64,000 nt of DNA, taken from contig JAMXDE010000008.1 of the NCBI GenBank assembly GCA_026770025.1, positions 806,001-870,000 on the forward strand. Reading direction: 5' to 3'. The DNA is from Craspedostauros australis. Lineage: Eukaryota; Bacillariophyta; Bacillariophyceae; Mastogloiales; Achnanthaceae. Position numbers and translations under genes: made by a program. Positions within the stretch are counted from its first letter, which is position 1. Every line of letters begins with the position of its first letter. Below the pieces are notes generated by a model. That model searched no databases. It was not told the origin of the DNA and worked only from the letters and a program-made list of their open reading frames with translations. Shown here in pieces: positions 53,779 to 64,000 of the stretch.

Positions 53779-55677
53779 TCATGAGGGGTCGGCCCCCGAG
53801 CTTCCGGGCAACGGGAAGTACTTGTTGATGTGATCTTCGGAGACACCGAGCTTTTCCAACTCCGCACGGCTTTTGAGGAGCTCGAAGACCGTCTTCTGCT
53901 TCTCCTGGATTGCCTTTTGCTTGGCGATCTCCTCTTCGGCTTCGAGCAGCGCGGCCGATTTGGGGACCTGGGCGCTTGGTGGTGGCGACATGGACATCTG
54001 GCTGCTCTTGCGCTTGTTGGGTCTGGGCATGCTGGGGCTGTCCACCTCCATCATGGGGGGCGCGTCAATGTGAGGTTCAGCGACCGGAGGTGGCGAGGCG
54101 CCGCCGCCGGACAAAGCGAAGGACGCCGTGGCGAGGGCCGCAGCGTCGGCGGTGGACATCCCGGTGCTGGCCTTGGTGGAGTTGACGATGGATGATTTGC
54201 GAGGTCTGCCTCCGGGATGGCGTTCCTTGTCGGGGTTGTCGAGGATGAGGCGCCTCCTCTTGTCCTTGGCGCAGGTGAGCCAGGAGAGCTGGGCGACCTC
54301 ACGCTTGCGGCCTTTTGGCGTTTCGTTGGGCGGCAGCTCCTTCTGGACGCGCGGCGTTTCGTAGAGATCCTTGATCTCGATCGCCGAGGGTGTGCTCTCG
54401 GCGGTGAGGCCTGCTGCCGAGTCGAATGCGCGGCAGATGAGGCGCACGTTCTTGATGTCCTGGTTGGTGGTGTTGGTGCTGTACTTGGAGTGTCCCTTGA
54501 GGTCGGCGGAGCCCAGCGTCTTCCAGGGCGGGATGACGATGTCGTTGAACTTTCCCGTGAGCGGGTCGGGGAACTTGGACACCTCGCCGAGATGCCAGCG
54601 CTGCCAGGCCTCCAACGGCGAGACCGTGGTGTCCAAACGGTAGTCGTTGGGCACGCGGCGGTAGGAGCCGTCGTTCCAGGAGTGCTTGGTGATGCCGATC
54701 GCGGCGGTGGCGGCAGCGGCGTTCGCCAGCCCGGCATCGCCAGGAGAGATGTGGGGGATCCTGGCGGCGAGGTTGTGCGTGTTGGTGACGACGATGGGCT
54801 TGACCGGCGGAGGGCTGAGCGAGGCCATGGTCATGGCAGACATGGCCGATGCGGGCGTCGCCAGAGCGGGTCCGGGCGCGTGCATGGCCGAGAGCGGTGT
54901 GGAAGCGCCGACGCTGTGCAAGGGCACGTCCCCCGCTGTGGCTGAAGCGTTGGCAGCAGCCAGAGCGGTTGCCACAGCCACGGCCGTCTCCGATGGCATG
55001 GGTGCCGCAGCAGCGTGCGGAACGTGGGCGTGAGAGGCATCGGGAACGAGGCCAGCGATGCTCTTGGCCGCGGCAGCAGCCGTCGCTGTGGCCACTTCGG
55101 CGCCGTTGCTGACCCCCGCTGCAGCGGCTTCTCCTCCTGGACCTCCCTCCACTCTCACGGAGCCGACCATCTCGAGCTGGACGGCCTGCGCGGTGGCTGC
55201 CATGGCCGCTTCGTGCGTTGCGGTCGCCATCATCACGTTGCTGTGCTGATGGGGCTGCTGATGGGGCTGCACATGGTGCTGCTGTGCTTGCACTGCCGTT
55301 GCCGTAGCTGGTGCCATTGCAGTGGGGGACTGCTGGGGTGGAGCAGTCTGGTGAATGACAACGGCGTCGTGCTTGGCCACCAAGGTTGGCTCCGGTGCTG
55401 CGTCTGCGGTCGCCACTGTTGCCGTCGCCGGGGCTGGTACTGGTACCGCTGTGGCAGGAACGGGTGTTGCTTGGACGGCAGTTGCAGCCACAGCAGGTGA
55501 AGGCACGGCTGTGGCGGCCACAGCTGTAGCGGGCACGGCCGTCGCGATCACATTGGCCACTGCAAGACCCACTGACGGTGCTGCGACGGCGGCCTGCGGT
55601 GCTGGTTGGTCTTGCAACTCACTGCTTGCTTCCGCTTCTTGTGCCTGCGTTGGTGGAGGATCCTGAGGTGAAGACAT
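53779..55677 (-). CDS. Ala/Pro-rich nuclear-type protein with AT-hook-like motif
   Basis: Intronless, 632 residues. Residues 1-300 are Ala/Val/Thr/Pro-rich with many A-T-A-V repeats and Gln/His runs, probably disordered. A conserved-looking segment follows (about 335-480) with S-P-L-E-A-W-Q-R-W-H, D-I-V-I-P-P-W-K-T-L-G and T-C-A-K-D-K-R-R-R-L-I-L-D. At 489 is G-G-R-P-R-K, an AT-hook-like core that binds the minor groove of AT-rich DNA in other proteins. P-R-P-N-K-R-K-S-S (about 553) is a likely nuclear signal, and a Glu/Lys/Gln coiled coil occupies about 575-610. No named family is recognised. The combination suggests a chromatin or transcription factor, by inference. GC-rich third positions support coding. 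Confidence 0.75.
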   Translation of the reverse strand: MSSPQDPPPTQAQEAEASSELQDQPAPQAAVAAPSVGLAVANVIATAVPATAVAATAVPSPAVAATAVQATPVPATAVPVPAPATATVATADAAPEPTLVAKHDAVVIHQTAPPQQSPTAMAPATATAVQAQQHHVQPHQQPHQHSNVMMATATHEAAMAATAQAVQLEMVGSVRVEGGPGGEAAAAGVSNGAEVATATAAAAAKSIAGLVPDASHAHVPHAAAAPMPSETAVAVATALAAANASATAGDVPLHSVGASTPLSAMHAPGPALATPASAMSAMTMASLSPPPVKPIVVTNTHNLAARIPHISPGDAGLANAAAATAAIGITKHSWNDGSYRRVPNDYRLDTTVSPLEAWQRWHLGEVSKFPDPLTGKFNDIVIPPWKTLGSADLKGHSKYSTNTTNQDIKNVRLICRAFDSAAGLTAESTPSAIEIKDLYETPRVQKELPPNETPKGRKREVAQLSWLTCAKDKRRRLILDNPDKERHPGGRPRKSSIVNSTKASTGMSTADAAALATASFALSGGGASPPPVAEPHIDAPPMMEVDSPSMPRPNKRKSSQMSMSPPPSAQVPKSAALLEAEEEIAKQKAIQEKQKTVFELLKSRAELEKLGVSEDHINKYFPLPGSSGADPS

Positions 55678-57922
55678 GGCGACGCAGCTTTCCTCACCTC
55701 CTGTTGTTGCGGCTGTTGGTGTGTTGTTCTTGTTTCTTGCTCTCTTGGTTTGGTTGATCGTTGTTGCGTTTCATGCGCAACTGGTGGTACTCCTTGGTAT
55801 TGGTCTGCTGAGGATGGTACTGCACTAATACGATGACGATGGGATTGATCTCTGTGTGCGTTGCGGGTTTGTGTTTCATCGAAGGTGGTATCCGTACCAC
55901 GCAGCCCAGAGTACTACGGGTACGGGCAAGATTACTGCGCGAGGAGTATCCTCGGCTCGTTCACCACCGCGCTGCACCGCGTTCCATCGTGTTCCGCTGT
56001 ACGTTACCGTGCTCTCCCGTGTTCTTGCGTGTTTCTGCATGTTGTTGCATTTTCGCGCCGTTCTTCCCTGGTCGACCGCCGCTGTTCGTTGTTTGGCCAC
56101 AAAGGATTTCCCGCGCGCGGTCGGCCTCTCTTTCCTGACGACTGTTGTTCGGTCTTCGGCGCCCACGGCGCACCGCGATGCTGTCAACGTTACCGCTTCG
56201 CCTCCAACCATCTGTCTTGACCGTTTCAGACACGATACTGCCGTTGTGGTCGCGTCACGAAGGCGACGTTGACACTGTTCGAATGAGTCAAGATCGAGGA
56301 TCATGTTGATCGAATCGAGGTTTCTCTTTCTTTTTGTGTTCATTCAGCTGCTGTCAGGTACAACGATGTGCGCGATCTCACGGTGTGTGCGAACTGCGCG
56401 TCTGCAGGCAATACTTAGCCTCTTCCGTCGGTTGAAAAAAGAGTTTGGTCACGAACAGCTCTGTCAATAAACCGATGGTCCGAATTCGCACAGCCCGCCT
56501 TTCACTTCAAAGACCACCCTGCTTAAGGGAATGAGTGTCATTCTTATGTGCATGCATGCGTGTCTGATTCCGAATTACAGCCGGCATGGGTCATTTCTTT
56601 CACGCTTTCAAACAACAGCACAACAAATGGGCACACAACTGCCTCTGCACACAACGCCCAAGGCGTAGCAGGTCATCACACCTTCCTAAATAGCCACCAC
56701 GAACAATGGTGGATCAGGGACATCCAAAGACGAGCATCTGACGCATGTTCGGGGATGAATAGAGAGCTGGGGTGTTGCTTTCTTTGTCCTTCATTCCACA
56801 TACCACAGCCTCGACAAGGGCAAAGAACAAGGCACTTTCATACGACGCAGGTACATGCCTTAGAGTACATAACATACGCACACCTCTCTGTCTGCTCCCA
56901 ACGGCAAACAGCCAATGACTGGAAATAGGAACACTCCATGTGGATGGCGCAGCAGGCGGCAATCACACACCCACGCTGACGCCGACGCTTCTCCCGATAC
57001 CGCCATCGCCATTGGTTCAAGATACGGCAGAGTTGAGGCAGATCGGGATAGAGCAGGTGCATCCAACGCCCCCGTGCCCTTTCTGCTCGGATCGACCATC
57101 GCCCATTGGCCATCTCCCATTGGCCATCTTCCCGAAACCACGAAACCCTACGTGCACCGCAAAACGATCTTGGCTTTCTATCTCTCGATCAGTCCAACCG
57201 GGAGTTTGCTCGAGTGTGGCCTGTTGCGCTGAAGTCGCACGCATCTTGTGTTGCAAAAAAACGATTCAGCCCCCTCCTTTTTTGTGAATCGTTTTTTGCC
57301 CACCGTTGCACTCTGCTTCACTTCACTCCATTTGCTCAATTTTGCTTCACTCCGAGAATACGATGAGAGTGCACCTCCTTTCGTTGTACGGTCACTCCAA
57401 TCAATCACACACCTGTGACCCAGACATCATTGCGAAAAAGGCACACTCTATTCGTGCTCTTACTCCAAAACGAGATGGATGGTCCACCCAGATTCCACAC
57501 AAGAGCTCACACCAGACAGATTAGAGTACAATCATCCATGCATACATACCCGTAGAGTATCAAACATACCCGCGCGAAGAACAGAACAGAGCGCACAAAT
57601 CTTATCCTCTTAACATACCATTCGCGCGTGGCCTCCATCGCAGAAAGCCTACCATACTTGCGAAGCACGTGGCAGCTTCAGAACTGTTGTTGTGGCCGTT
57701 TGTTGCGCATCCATTGTCACAAACAACAACAAGGGTTCGTTACCCACATGGCCAAGGCATGGTCACATCAAGACCATTCTGTTCCAGACCATCCACAACA
57801 ACCGAAGCCACAGCAATTGAAGCCCATCCAACGACGACAACAACAACAACAACGGCAATCGCCATACCAACAAGAACAATAGCGCCGACAACACCAACTA
57901 CAGCGCCGCTGACGACGATACA
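55678..57922. other. Intergenic, between divergent genes
   Basis: The left end is the leader of the Ala-rich gene, with CAA/GAA-rich sequence on the minus strand. The right end (57700-57922) is a CAA/CAG-rich leader of the HSF gene. In between, open frames up to 155 codons have no recognised family. Confidence 0.5.
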
Positions 57923-60900
57923 ATGGAAAGCGAGGCGCTTGACCAACCAGCCGATGGGACGGCCGATGCCATCGTCGCAGCAACAACAGCAACGACAGCG
58001 ACAACGACAGCGACAACGACAACAGCCACTGGTCCTGTTGCTATTGCTGTTGCCGTTCCTGTCCCTGTGACTGTTGCGGGCACCGGTGGAATCCATGGTA
58101 CGGTTCGTACCAATGCGTGCGATACAACCATCCGACGGACTGCGTCGTCGCAATCAAACCCTTCGACGCGGATATCTGCTGCGAATGTCGCGACCACGAC
58201 CCACCCACATCACAGGTATTCAGGCAATATTTCTGAATTGGCTGGCGACGTCACGGGCATCCGAAACGCCGAAATTGCGGCAGCAAAAAAGCGCTCGGCC
58301 GACAGAACAGAGACATCGCTCAACATCGACGAGGATCGACGGAGGACCTCTGACGATACGCAAGACGATCTGGCGTCCGTCATAGCCAGAATCACGGCTC
58401 AATCACGGTCCTCTACGGATTCTCCTGTCCATCCCTTCTTCGAGCAGCCCCAACTGAGCGAGATGGCACAGCCCAATCGAATTGGAACAAGGCGCCAAGC
58501 AGTGACGCAAGAAGACCCTGTTTCAGTAGTCGCGCGTCTTTCAGCTCAGTCGCAGTTGTCCTCGATTCCAACCACTCGCCAGTTGGTACCGCTGGAGGCA
58601 CCAAATAAAGATCATGGGACAGGTTCGCTTCTAAGCCTAAACTCCAATTACGCAACGCAACATCCACCGGCCACGACCAACGCCACGACCAATGCTAGCG
58701 CCACCGCCACCGCCACTGCAACTGGTCATCGCAAGCGGCGTGCCACGAAGGAAGCTGCACGGCCCGTCAAAATCGCAAACCAGAAGAGCCCTGAAGGGAC
58801 GGCAACATCAAGAGATGATGAATGGGACGACGACGCGCCCGTCAAAGGATACTACCGATACAAGGACTTTGGGAGTATACCGGAAAACTATGCATTATTC
58901 GATGAAGCTGCTGGGAGGCGCACGAGCACGTGGACGGGACGCTACACGAAGCTACGAAAAGATAGAACATGGACCAAGCCGGATCCTGCGGAAAGTGATC
59001 TTTCCATCCGCAACCTGCGATTCCCATCCAAGCTGTACATGATTCTGGGTCAATCGCGGTTCAGCCATATAATCAAGTGGTTGCCACACGGGCGATCATG
59101 GAGGATTGCCGATACACGTATGTTCGAAACCATCGTCATGCCAGCTTTCTTCGAATACAACAACTACCATTCCTTCAACAGGATCACCAACGCGTGGAGC
59201 TTCCGTCGGCTGAACTGCGGATACGATCGGGGTTCCTACTATCACGAGGTACGTTGAGAGCAGACAAGGTGTCCAGCCGATGTTCGTGCTCCTCGCGCAT
59301 ATGCTTTCCACGCCTCCTTCGCTAACATTGGCGTACGGGGCGGTACGGTATGATATTGTGTGGTACGGGAGGCGATGCTATGCGATGTTATGATGTGGTC
59401 TGCTGCTACGTGTGTTGGCGCACTGTCTTGTCTCCATCTGAATTTAAACTTGGATGCATACGTGCATGCACGGTTGGTCTCATTGGAGGTGTATGCGTGC
59501 TTGTTGTCATCCGGAATGGTAGAAAACAAAGCAAGAGAATGAAAGAGACAAAGAGACAGTTGGGGAGAGTACGAGTCTTCGCACATTGCTGCTCCTTGTG
59601 ACAACGTGCAGCTTTTGTCCACATCATCATGACGCATTGAATTCTTCAGGAGAAACCTACAACGGCCGCAACTTGTGCACTTCACGCGTTATGGTCAAGC
59701 AATCAGATCCTGATTTCCATGTCTCGACGCTGGTCCATCGTCTCAACCAGTTGCCTTCTATTGATATCATTTGGTGTGCTCACCTGGTACTCCGCTCTAT
59801 TCTACTCCATTCGATTCGTAGCTGTTCCTTCGTGGGAGGCCGCATCTTCAAAAGTACATGCGTCGCCTGCCCAAGGACCACAAGAAGCTCCCCATGCGCC
59901 AACAAGATGAACCAGATTTCCACGCTCTTGACGCCGAAAGCCCACTGCCATCACTTGGGTATGTGCCGATGCCAGAATCTATACGCCATGAGGTAAATGA
60001 GCGAATGGCCGAGTACTCCCGCTCACTGTCAGAATTATCATCGTCGCCACCATCTCAGTCGGTGCTCTTACCGCCACCACCACAACCACTGCCGCAATCA
60101 CTGCCGCCACAAACTGGCCATGGAATGTCGATGGTGCCAATGAAGCACGGGCTGCCGTATGCTGCACCACCGCCACCGCTGATGCATGCAGGAGGACCAG
60201 TTCATCCTCATGGCTTCATGGTGTTTCCGCCACCTCCAATGTTTCCACCGCAGCCTCCGAGGCCACTGACGCTTCCTGGATCCCCTTCGGTTGGTCAGCA
60301 GATTGCACCACCAGTACCTCTGCCTTATCACCCTTTCCCTCACGGCTATGCCCCAGTCCACCCACTGTATCATGGCGCTGGCATTGCCGTTGGCGCAGGA
60401 GCTGTTCCTCCTGTTCATTTCAACGATCCAAGCGCAGCGCTGTATCGTGCGACCTTTTCGCCGCTCCCGGTCTTGCCGTCTCCTCACCCACACCAACCCG
60501 TGATCCTTGGTCCTGGCAATGCCCCAACAACCACAGGTGCACCGACAAACGATGACGTTCCCGATGGAGGCACAGATCCAACTTCGCCGATTCTACGACA
60601 AGCAGGTCACGCATCGAGAAACACAGCGAGGAACACATCGGGAAACACATCCGTGGACGTGCGTGTATCAGAGCACTTGCCGATCACTCCAACTGTGACC
60701 AAGCCTGCCGACGTAAATGCAACCGAGGTGCCTGCACATGCGAGGCATGAGCGGTTGACATCTCCGTCCACGACTTCGCGAGCTCCACCGATAGCTGTTT
60801 TCGCGATGCCACCCGGTGATGCTGATCTGGCTCCCTACCGACGCATGGCCGATTCGCTTCGGGCATCATTGTTCTCCACCATGCCGCTACCGTACCCCAT

Positions 60901-61150
60901 GAACCGGACTGTGCCAGGGCGTGGATACTTGCCTCGTCTCCCACCTCCGGTGTTTACCGAAGAAGAGCCATTGCAGGAACGAGCGCGCACACCAGCGCAG
61001 GGAGATATTCCGGAATTGCTGCCGCCTCCACCGTTGCTGCCGCCGTTGCCATCAATGGGAGAGCTTCTTGAAGAGCCATCATCAGACGAGCAATCGCAAT
61101 TGCAACCAGATGAGACATCTACGGAAGCAACCGACATGCATCAAGTGTGA
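57923..61150 (+). CDS. Heat shock factor (HSF)-type DNA-binding protein
   Basis: Two exons, 57923-59248 and 59822-61150; the intron 59249-59821 (GTACGT...TTCGTAG, phase 0) splits the DNA-binding domain and joins S-Y-Y-H-E to L-F-L-R-G-R-P-H-L. Product 884 residues. The N-terminal 365 residues are disordered and include two similar units, V-I-A-R-I-T-A-Q-S and V-V-A-R-L-S-A-Q-S. The HSF domain (about 367-457) has F-P-S-K-L-Y-M-I-L, I-I-K-W-L-P-H-G-R-S-W, F-F-E-Y-N-N-Y-H-S-F and W-S-F-R-R-L. The C-terminal half is Pro/His-rich. No clear heptad oligomerisation region is visible. Diatoms have a greatly expanded HSF family, most members having no proven heat-shock role; targets are unknown. The usual R-Q-L-N of the recognition helix reads R-I-T-N here. 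Confidence 0.85.
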
Positions 61151-62209
61151 TGGACGTGGGCATCCGGTACCTTCTGGCCGTGCTACACGAGGCCGGGGCG
61201 AACGCTGTCCATTATTTTTAAATCGACAGTGCCGCGATGCCCGCACGTGAAACATGTGGCAATCAAGGTACCCACATCTGCGATCAAGAAGAAATAGAAT
61301 TTCTATATCGACACCGCACAATGGCACCGCAGCATCGGCATGGGGATCGTCGTGCTGAGTGCATTGCCAGTGCGGTGTGCAGTTCGCATGGTGCCACACG
61401 TACTCGTACTCGCACAATGCATACTCGCACATGTCATACTCGCAAGGCACGATTGTGTCGGACGAAACAGCGCACGCGAAAAAGACAGAATTGCTGGCGA
61501 AAACCAAAACTTGGGATTTATGGTGTCGCATGTCGGGGGGTTGGTTCGGCCACGGAGGCCAAAGCCAACGGGACTGCGCCATCAGAGAGGGGCACCAATA
61601 CTCGCAGACGACCAACAAGCAGACCCGGAGAGCAACCAGCCAAACTCGGCTGATGGCAGGGTAAGGAGACGAGGGTAGAGGAGGAAGGCCCCACAATCGC
61701 TTTTTCAATTCACAATTTGTGTTCGCTCAATGGGGGTGTGAGGACTCGCGGAAACTTCGTGGCGAGATGTCGCAGAAGAAAACGAAATGAATCGTGAGAC
61801 GGCGTTATTCTCGGAATCGGACGAGATCAATGGCCACTCTCTGGCATACTCTGTCAAACAGTGGATCTGGAGTTCTGTCGTTCCGTCTTCAGAGAAGATC
61901 GGTCAGGGCTTACCTTGTTGATGGCTGCGCATGCGTGGACACGGGATTGTACTCGCACATCACTCTCACGAAGAAGCACACAACCGCACCAAAACGAAAA
62001 AACATCCATTGTTCAAGTTCACAAGGCGAGGCGACACGGCAAGAACTTGCAACGACCATACTCGTATCTATCACTATTAGAAATCAATCGTTTGACACTG
62101 CTCGTACACACATACTACCACGCTGCGCCACGCGTTCTTTCGAAGGCAATGTCGCACAGGTGTGCCGCACGCAGACTTCTGGTAGAGAAGTTCGACCTTC
62201 TCTATTCTC
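61151..62209. other. 3' spacer between convergent genes
   Basis: No gene supported. It carries clustered TACTCGTACTCGCA sequence (about 61401) and TACTCGTA at 62059. The minus open frame 61082-61708 is not credible as a protein. Confidence 0.55.
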
Positions 62210-63970
62210 TCAGAATCCATCATCAGGGATTTGGACCTGCGGAAAAGGAGCGTGGCGTGGTATCATGCCGTACATCAACAAGGTGGTAGAGACAAACGCC
62301 GAACAACATGTGAGGGGTACGCGTACAATCTTCGCGTGGAAGGAATCATTGAAGGAACGGCCCAGCTGATCACGGTGCAAACTTGCCATCGCGGATGCTT
62401 CTCAAAGCAGCAGCCGCAGCGGTAGCGGCAGTTATCCGACAACGAGTGCACTCTGACATTCCATGCACTCACCTTTATTCCATCGAAGTCCGGCCGGACT
62501 TTTATTTGGCAGCCAAGCCTCGATCTGTTGCACCAGTCCGAAGTATCCAGAATCATGCCACGGGCAGAGGAAGCGTCATCACGGCACGAGCAAAACGAAA
62601 CGCACGCGATGTAACGAGCCAATAGTCAAATAGTGAGCGAGTGTGCGCGTCCTTCGTCCGTGATTTGTGACGTGCCACCATAGTCAACAGCAACACTGAG
62701 CGGTGGCGTTCGATGCGTGCATACATGCGGCGCAAAACAACCGATCACGATCAACGAAGTGTAACCATACACACACGACGCGGCAGCCCGATGCTGCCTT
62801 TGCCGCAATCTGAATCCAACTCACGTTTCCGTCACTTCGTATGCTAGATCCAGCATGTCGTCCTCCTCCAGGTCCTTCTCCGGCAGCGAATCATAAGTCG
62901 CTTCATCGAATATCAAATGGCATGTTGAGCAAGCAAGTTCCCCGCCGCATGCTCCTGTTATAATCCAGCCAAGCGCGGCGAGAACCATGACGATGACGTG
63001 CAGCATCCGCCAACGACTCAACCGAAACGAATGAGTGTGCGAATGAGCGAATGAACGGAGTTGCATTTGTGAGTACACGCTTGAATTGACGCGGATGATT
63101 TTCTCTCGCAGATCGTTGCCTGGTCAAGGCAGGCTACGATACCTCGACGCAAGCAAATCGAGGTGTGCATATATGCGTGCGTGCATGCATGCCATCCTCA
63201 CCACCATTAACGACCTCCTGCAGTAATGATCGCTCCTTCCCCAGAACGCTCGCGGCATGCTTCTCGCGCTCCTACTATTACGCACCTTCCAATTCCACGT
63301 CGTTTTCATGCGCAGTGTCCAACAGATTCGATCCAATCTTCGCATTCACTACCCGTTCGGTGCCGTCTGGTTCGACGTAGGTGATTTCAACCGTTCCCTC
63401 CTCATCTCCCTCAGCGTTCCATCTTGTTGCTGTTGTTGTGTTGCGGAATTCAGTTTTTGCGACACATTCGGAAGGGGTTTTGCGGGTCGAAGGCCGGGCC
63501 GATTGGGTTGATTGCGAGCGCACACGCATCAACCAAACAAATGCATGTGCAAGAAAGGGAGGAGAGAGGCGCGTCAGTACAAGTATGTTGTGGTGAACGG
63601 GGAGTTGAGCAATGAGAGCACTGTACGAGACAGCCTTGCACAGTATCGAGCGCAGGTAGAGACCAATGGCAATGAAGCTCGGATGAATGTAACTCCGCGC
63701 GCTTGTCGTTCGCATTGCACTTGGTGGAATTGACAACAACGTACCAGTGGAACCGTACGATCTCTCGTGCCGCATCTGCAGGCCTCCATTTCCGGACGAT
63801 TTCGTGGAAATTGTGCTCCTCGTCAAGCCGCCGCGGGAATTCGGTGCGTTCGTCGTTCTCGTCGGAGTTTGAGGGAGTCGGATCGTCGAAGCGCTCCTTG
63901 CAGCAGGCGATGAGGCCGTCGCGAGTGATGCAGCTCCGGACGCTGCCCTTGAAATCAACCTTGGTAACAT
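62210..63970 (-). CDS. Mitochondrial [2Fe-2S] ferredoxin (adrenodoxin type)
   Basis: Five exons: 63970-63745, 63429-63286, 62954-62825, 62524-62473, 62236-62210. All introns are GT-AG, the phases agree, and the exons sum to 192 residues plus stop. The N-terminus ([12 protein letters not shown]...) is Arg/Ser/Ala-rich without acids, as in mitochondrial presequences. The core has [10 protein letters not shown], then C126-G-G-E-L-A-C132-S-T-C135-H and R-L-G-C172, the four cluster ligands with C-x5-C-x2-C spacing, plus [14 protein letters not shown]. It ends I-P-D-D-G-F. The family passes electrons from ferredoxin reductase to Fe-S cluster assembly and P450 or haem enzymes in the matrix. The first exon is least certain, because another frame is open across it. 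Confidence 0.85.
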
Positions 63971-64000
63971 GCTTGCAGCGCTTTTCTCGATTTGAGGGTG

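Noticed and set aside
62430..62472. Ferredoxin C-terminus read by removing a 22-nt intron after the fourth exon
   Set aside because: An ordinary intron to the acceptor at 62237 gives the family-like ending I-P-D-D-G-F, so the ultra-short intron is unnecessary.

Overview
The window is nuclear DNA of a photosynthetic stramenopile, almost certainly a diatom. Four things point there. (1) Genes carry GT-AG introns, and the exons join in phase. (2) One plastid-type protein (25787-26981) begins with a signal peptide ending in an ATA-FAL junction, like the ASAFAP motif of secondary plastids. (3) Several proteins belong to diatom-enriched families: a DUF6824-type regulator, an HSF-type factor, a FEA1/phytotransferrin-like iron protein, and a WYSxEE/RGLE protein. 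(4) A fusion protein joins SET, aminopropyltransferase and AdoMet-decarboxylase-like domains, an arrangement proposed for making the long-chain polyamines of diatom silica. I found no rRNA, tRNA or CRISPR, and no sign of prokaryotic gene organisation.

Layout, left to right: partial WYSxEE/RGLE protein (-, 1-1161); low-complexity nuclear-looking protein (-, 2806-4317); ankyrin protein (+, 8394-10019) convergent with the polyamine fusion (-, 10192-14410, two exons); tandem MORN-repeat paralogues (+, 17900-20449 and 22324-25152); plastid DUF3119-like membrane protein (+, 25787-26981, two exons) convergent with a mitochondrial enoyl-CoA isomerase of the ECI1/DCI type (-, 27396-28645, two exons); FEA1-like secreted iron protein (+, 31071-32783, two exons); an apparently intact 5.4-kb DNA transposon (34079-39462) whose single large gene joins a PiggyBac-like transposase to a PD-(D/E)XK-type nuclease; DUF6824 protein (-, 40131-41387); a poorly supported stretch with two candidate small spliced genes (42358-42634 and 45379-46096); receptor kinase/guanylate cyclase (+, 47220-53399, three exons) convergent with an Ala-rich AT-hook-like protein (-, 53779-55677); HSF-type factor (+, 57923-61150, two exons) convergent with a mitochondrial [2Fe-2S] ferredoxin (-, 62210-63970, five exons).

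The genes do not form one pathway. They are ordinary eukaryotic neighbours covering iron and Fe-S metabolism, fatty-acid oxidation, the plastid, cGMP signalling, transcription and silica-type polyamine chemistry. Noncoding stretches are rich in CA/CAA simple sequence, and an 8-mer (TACTCGTA or its complement) recurs there more often than chance suggests. Splice sites were inferred by eye from consensus, reading phase and family conservation; no transcript data were available.
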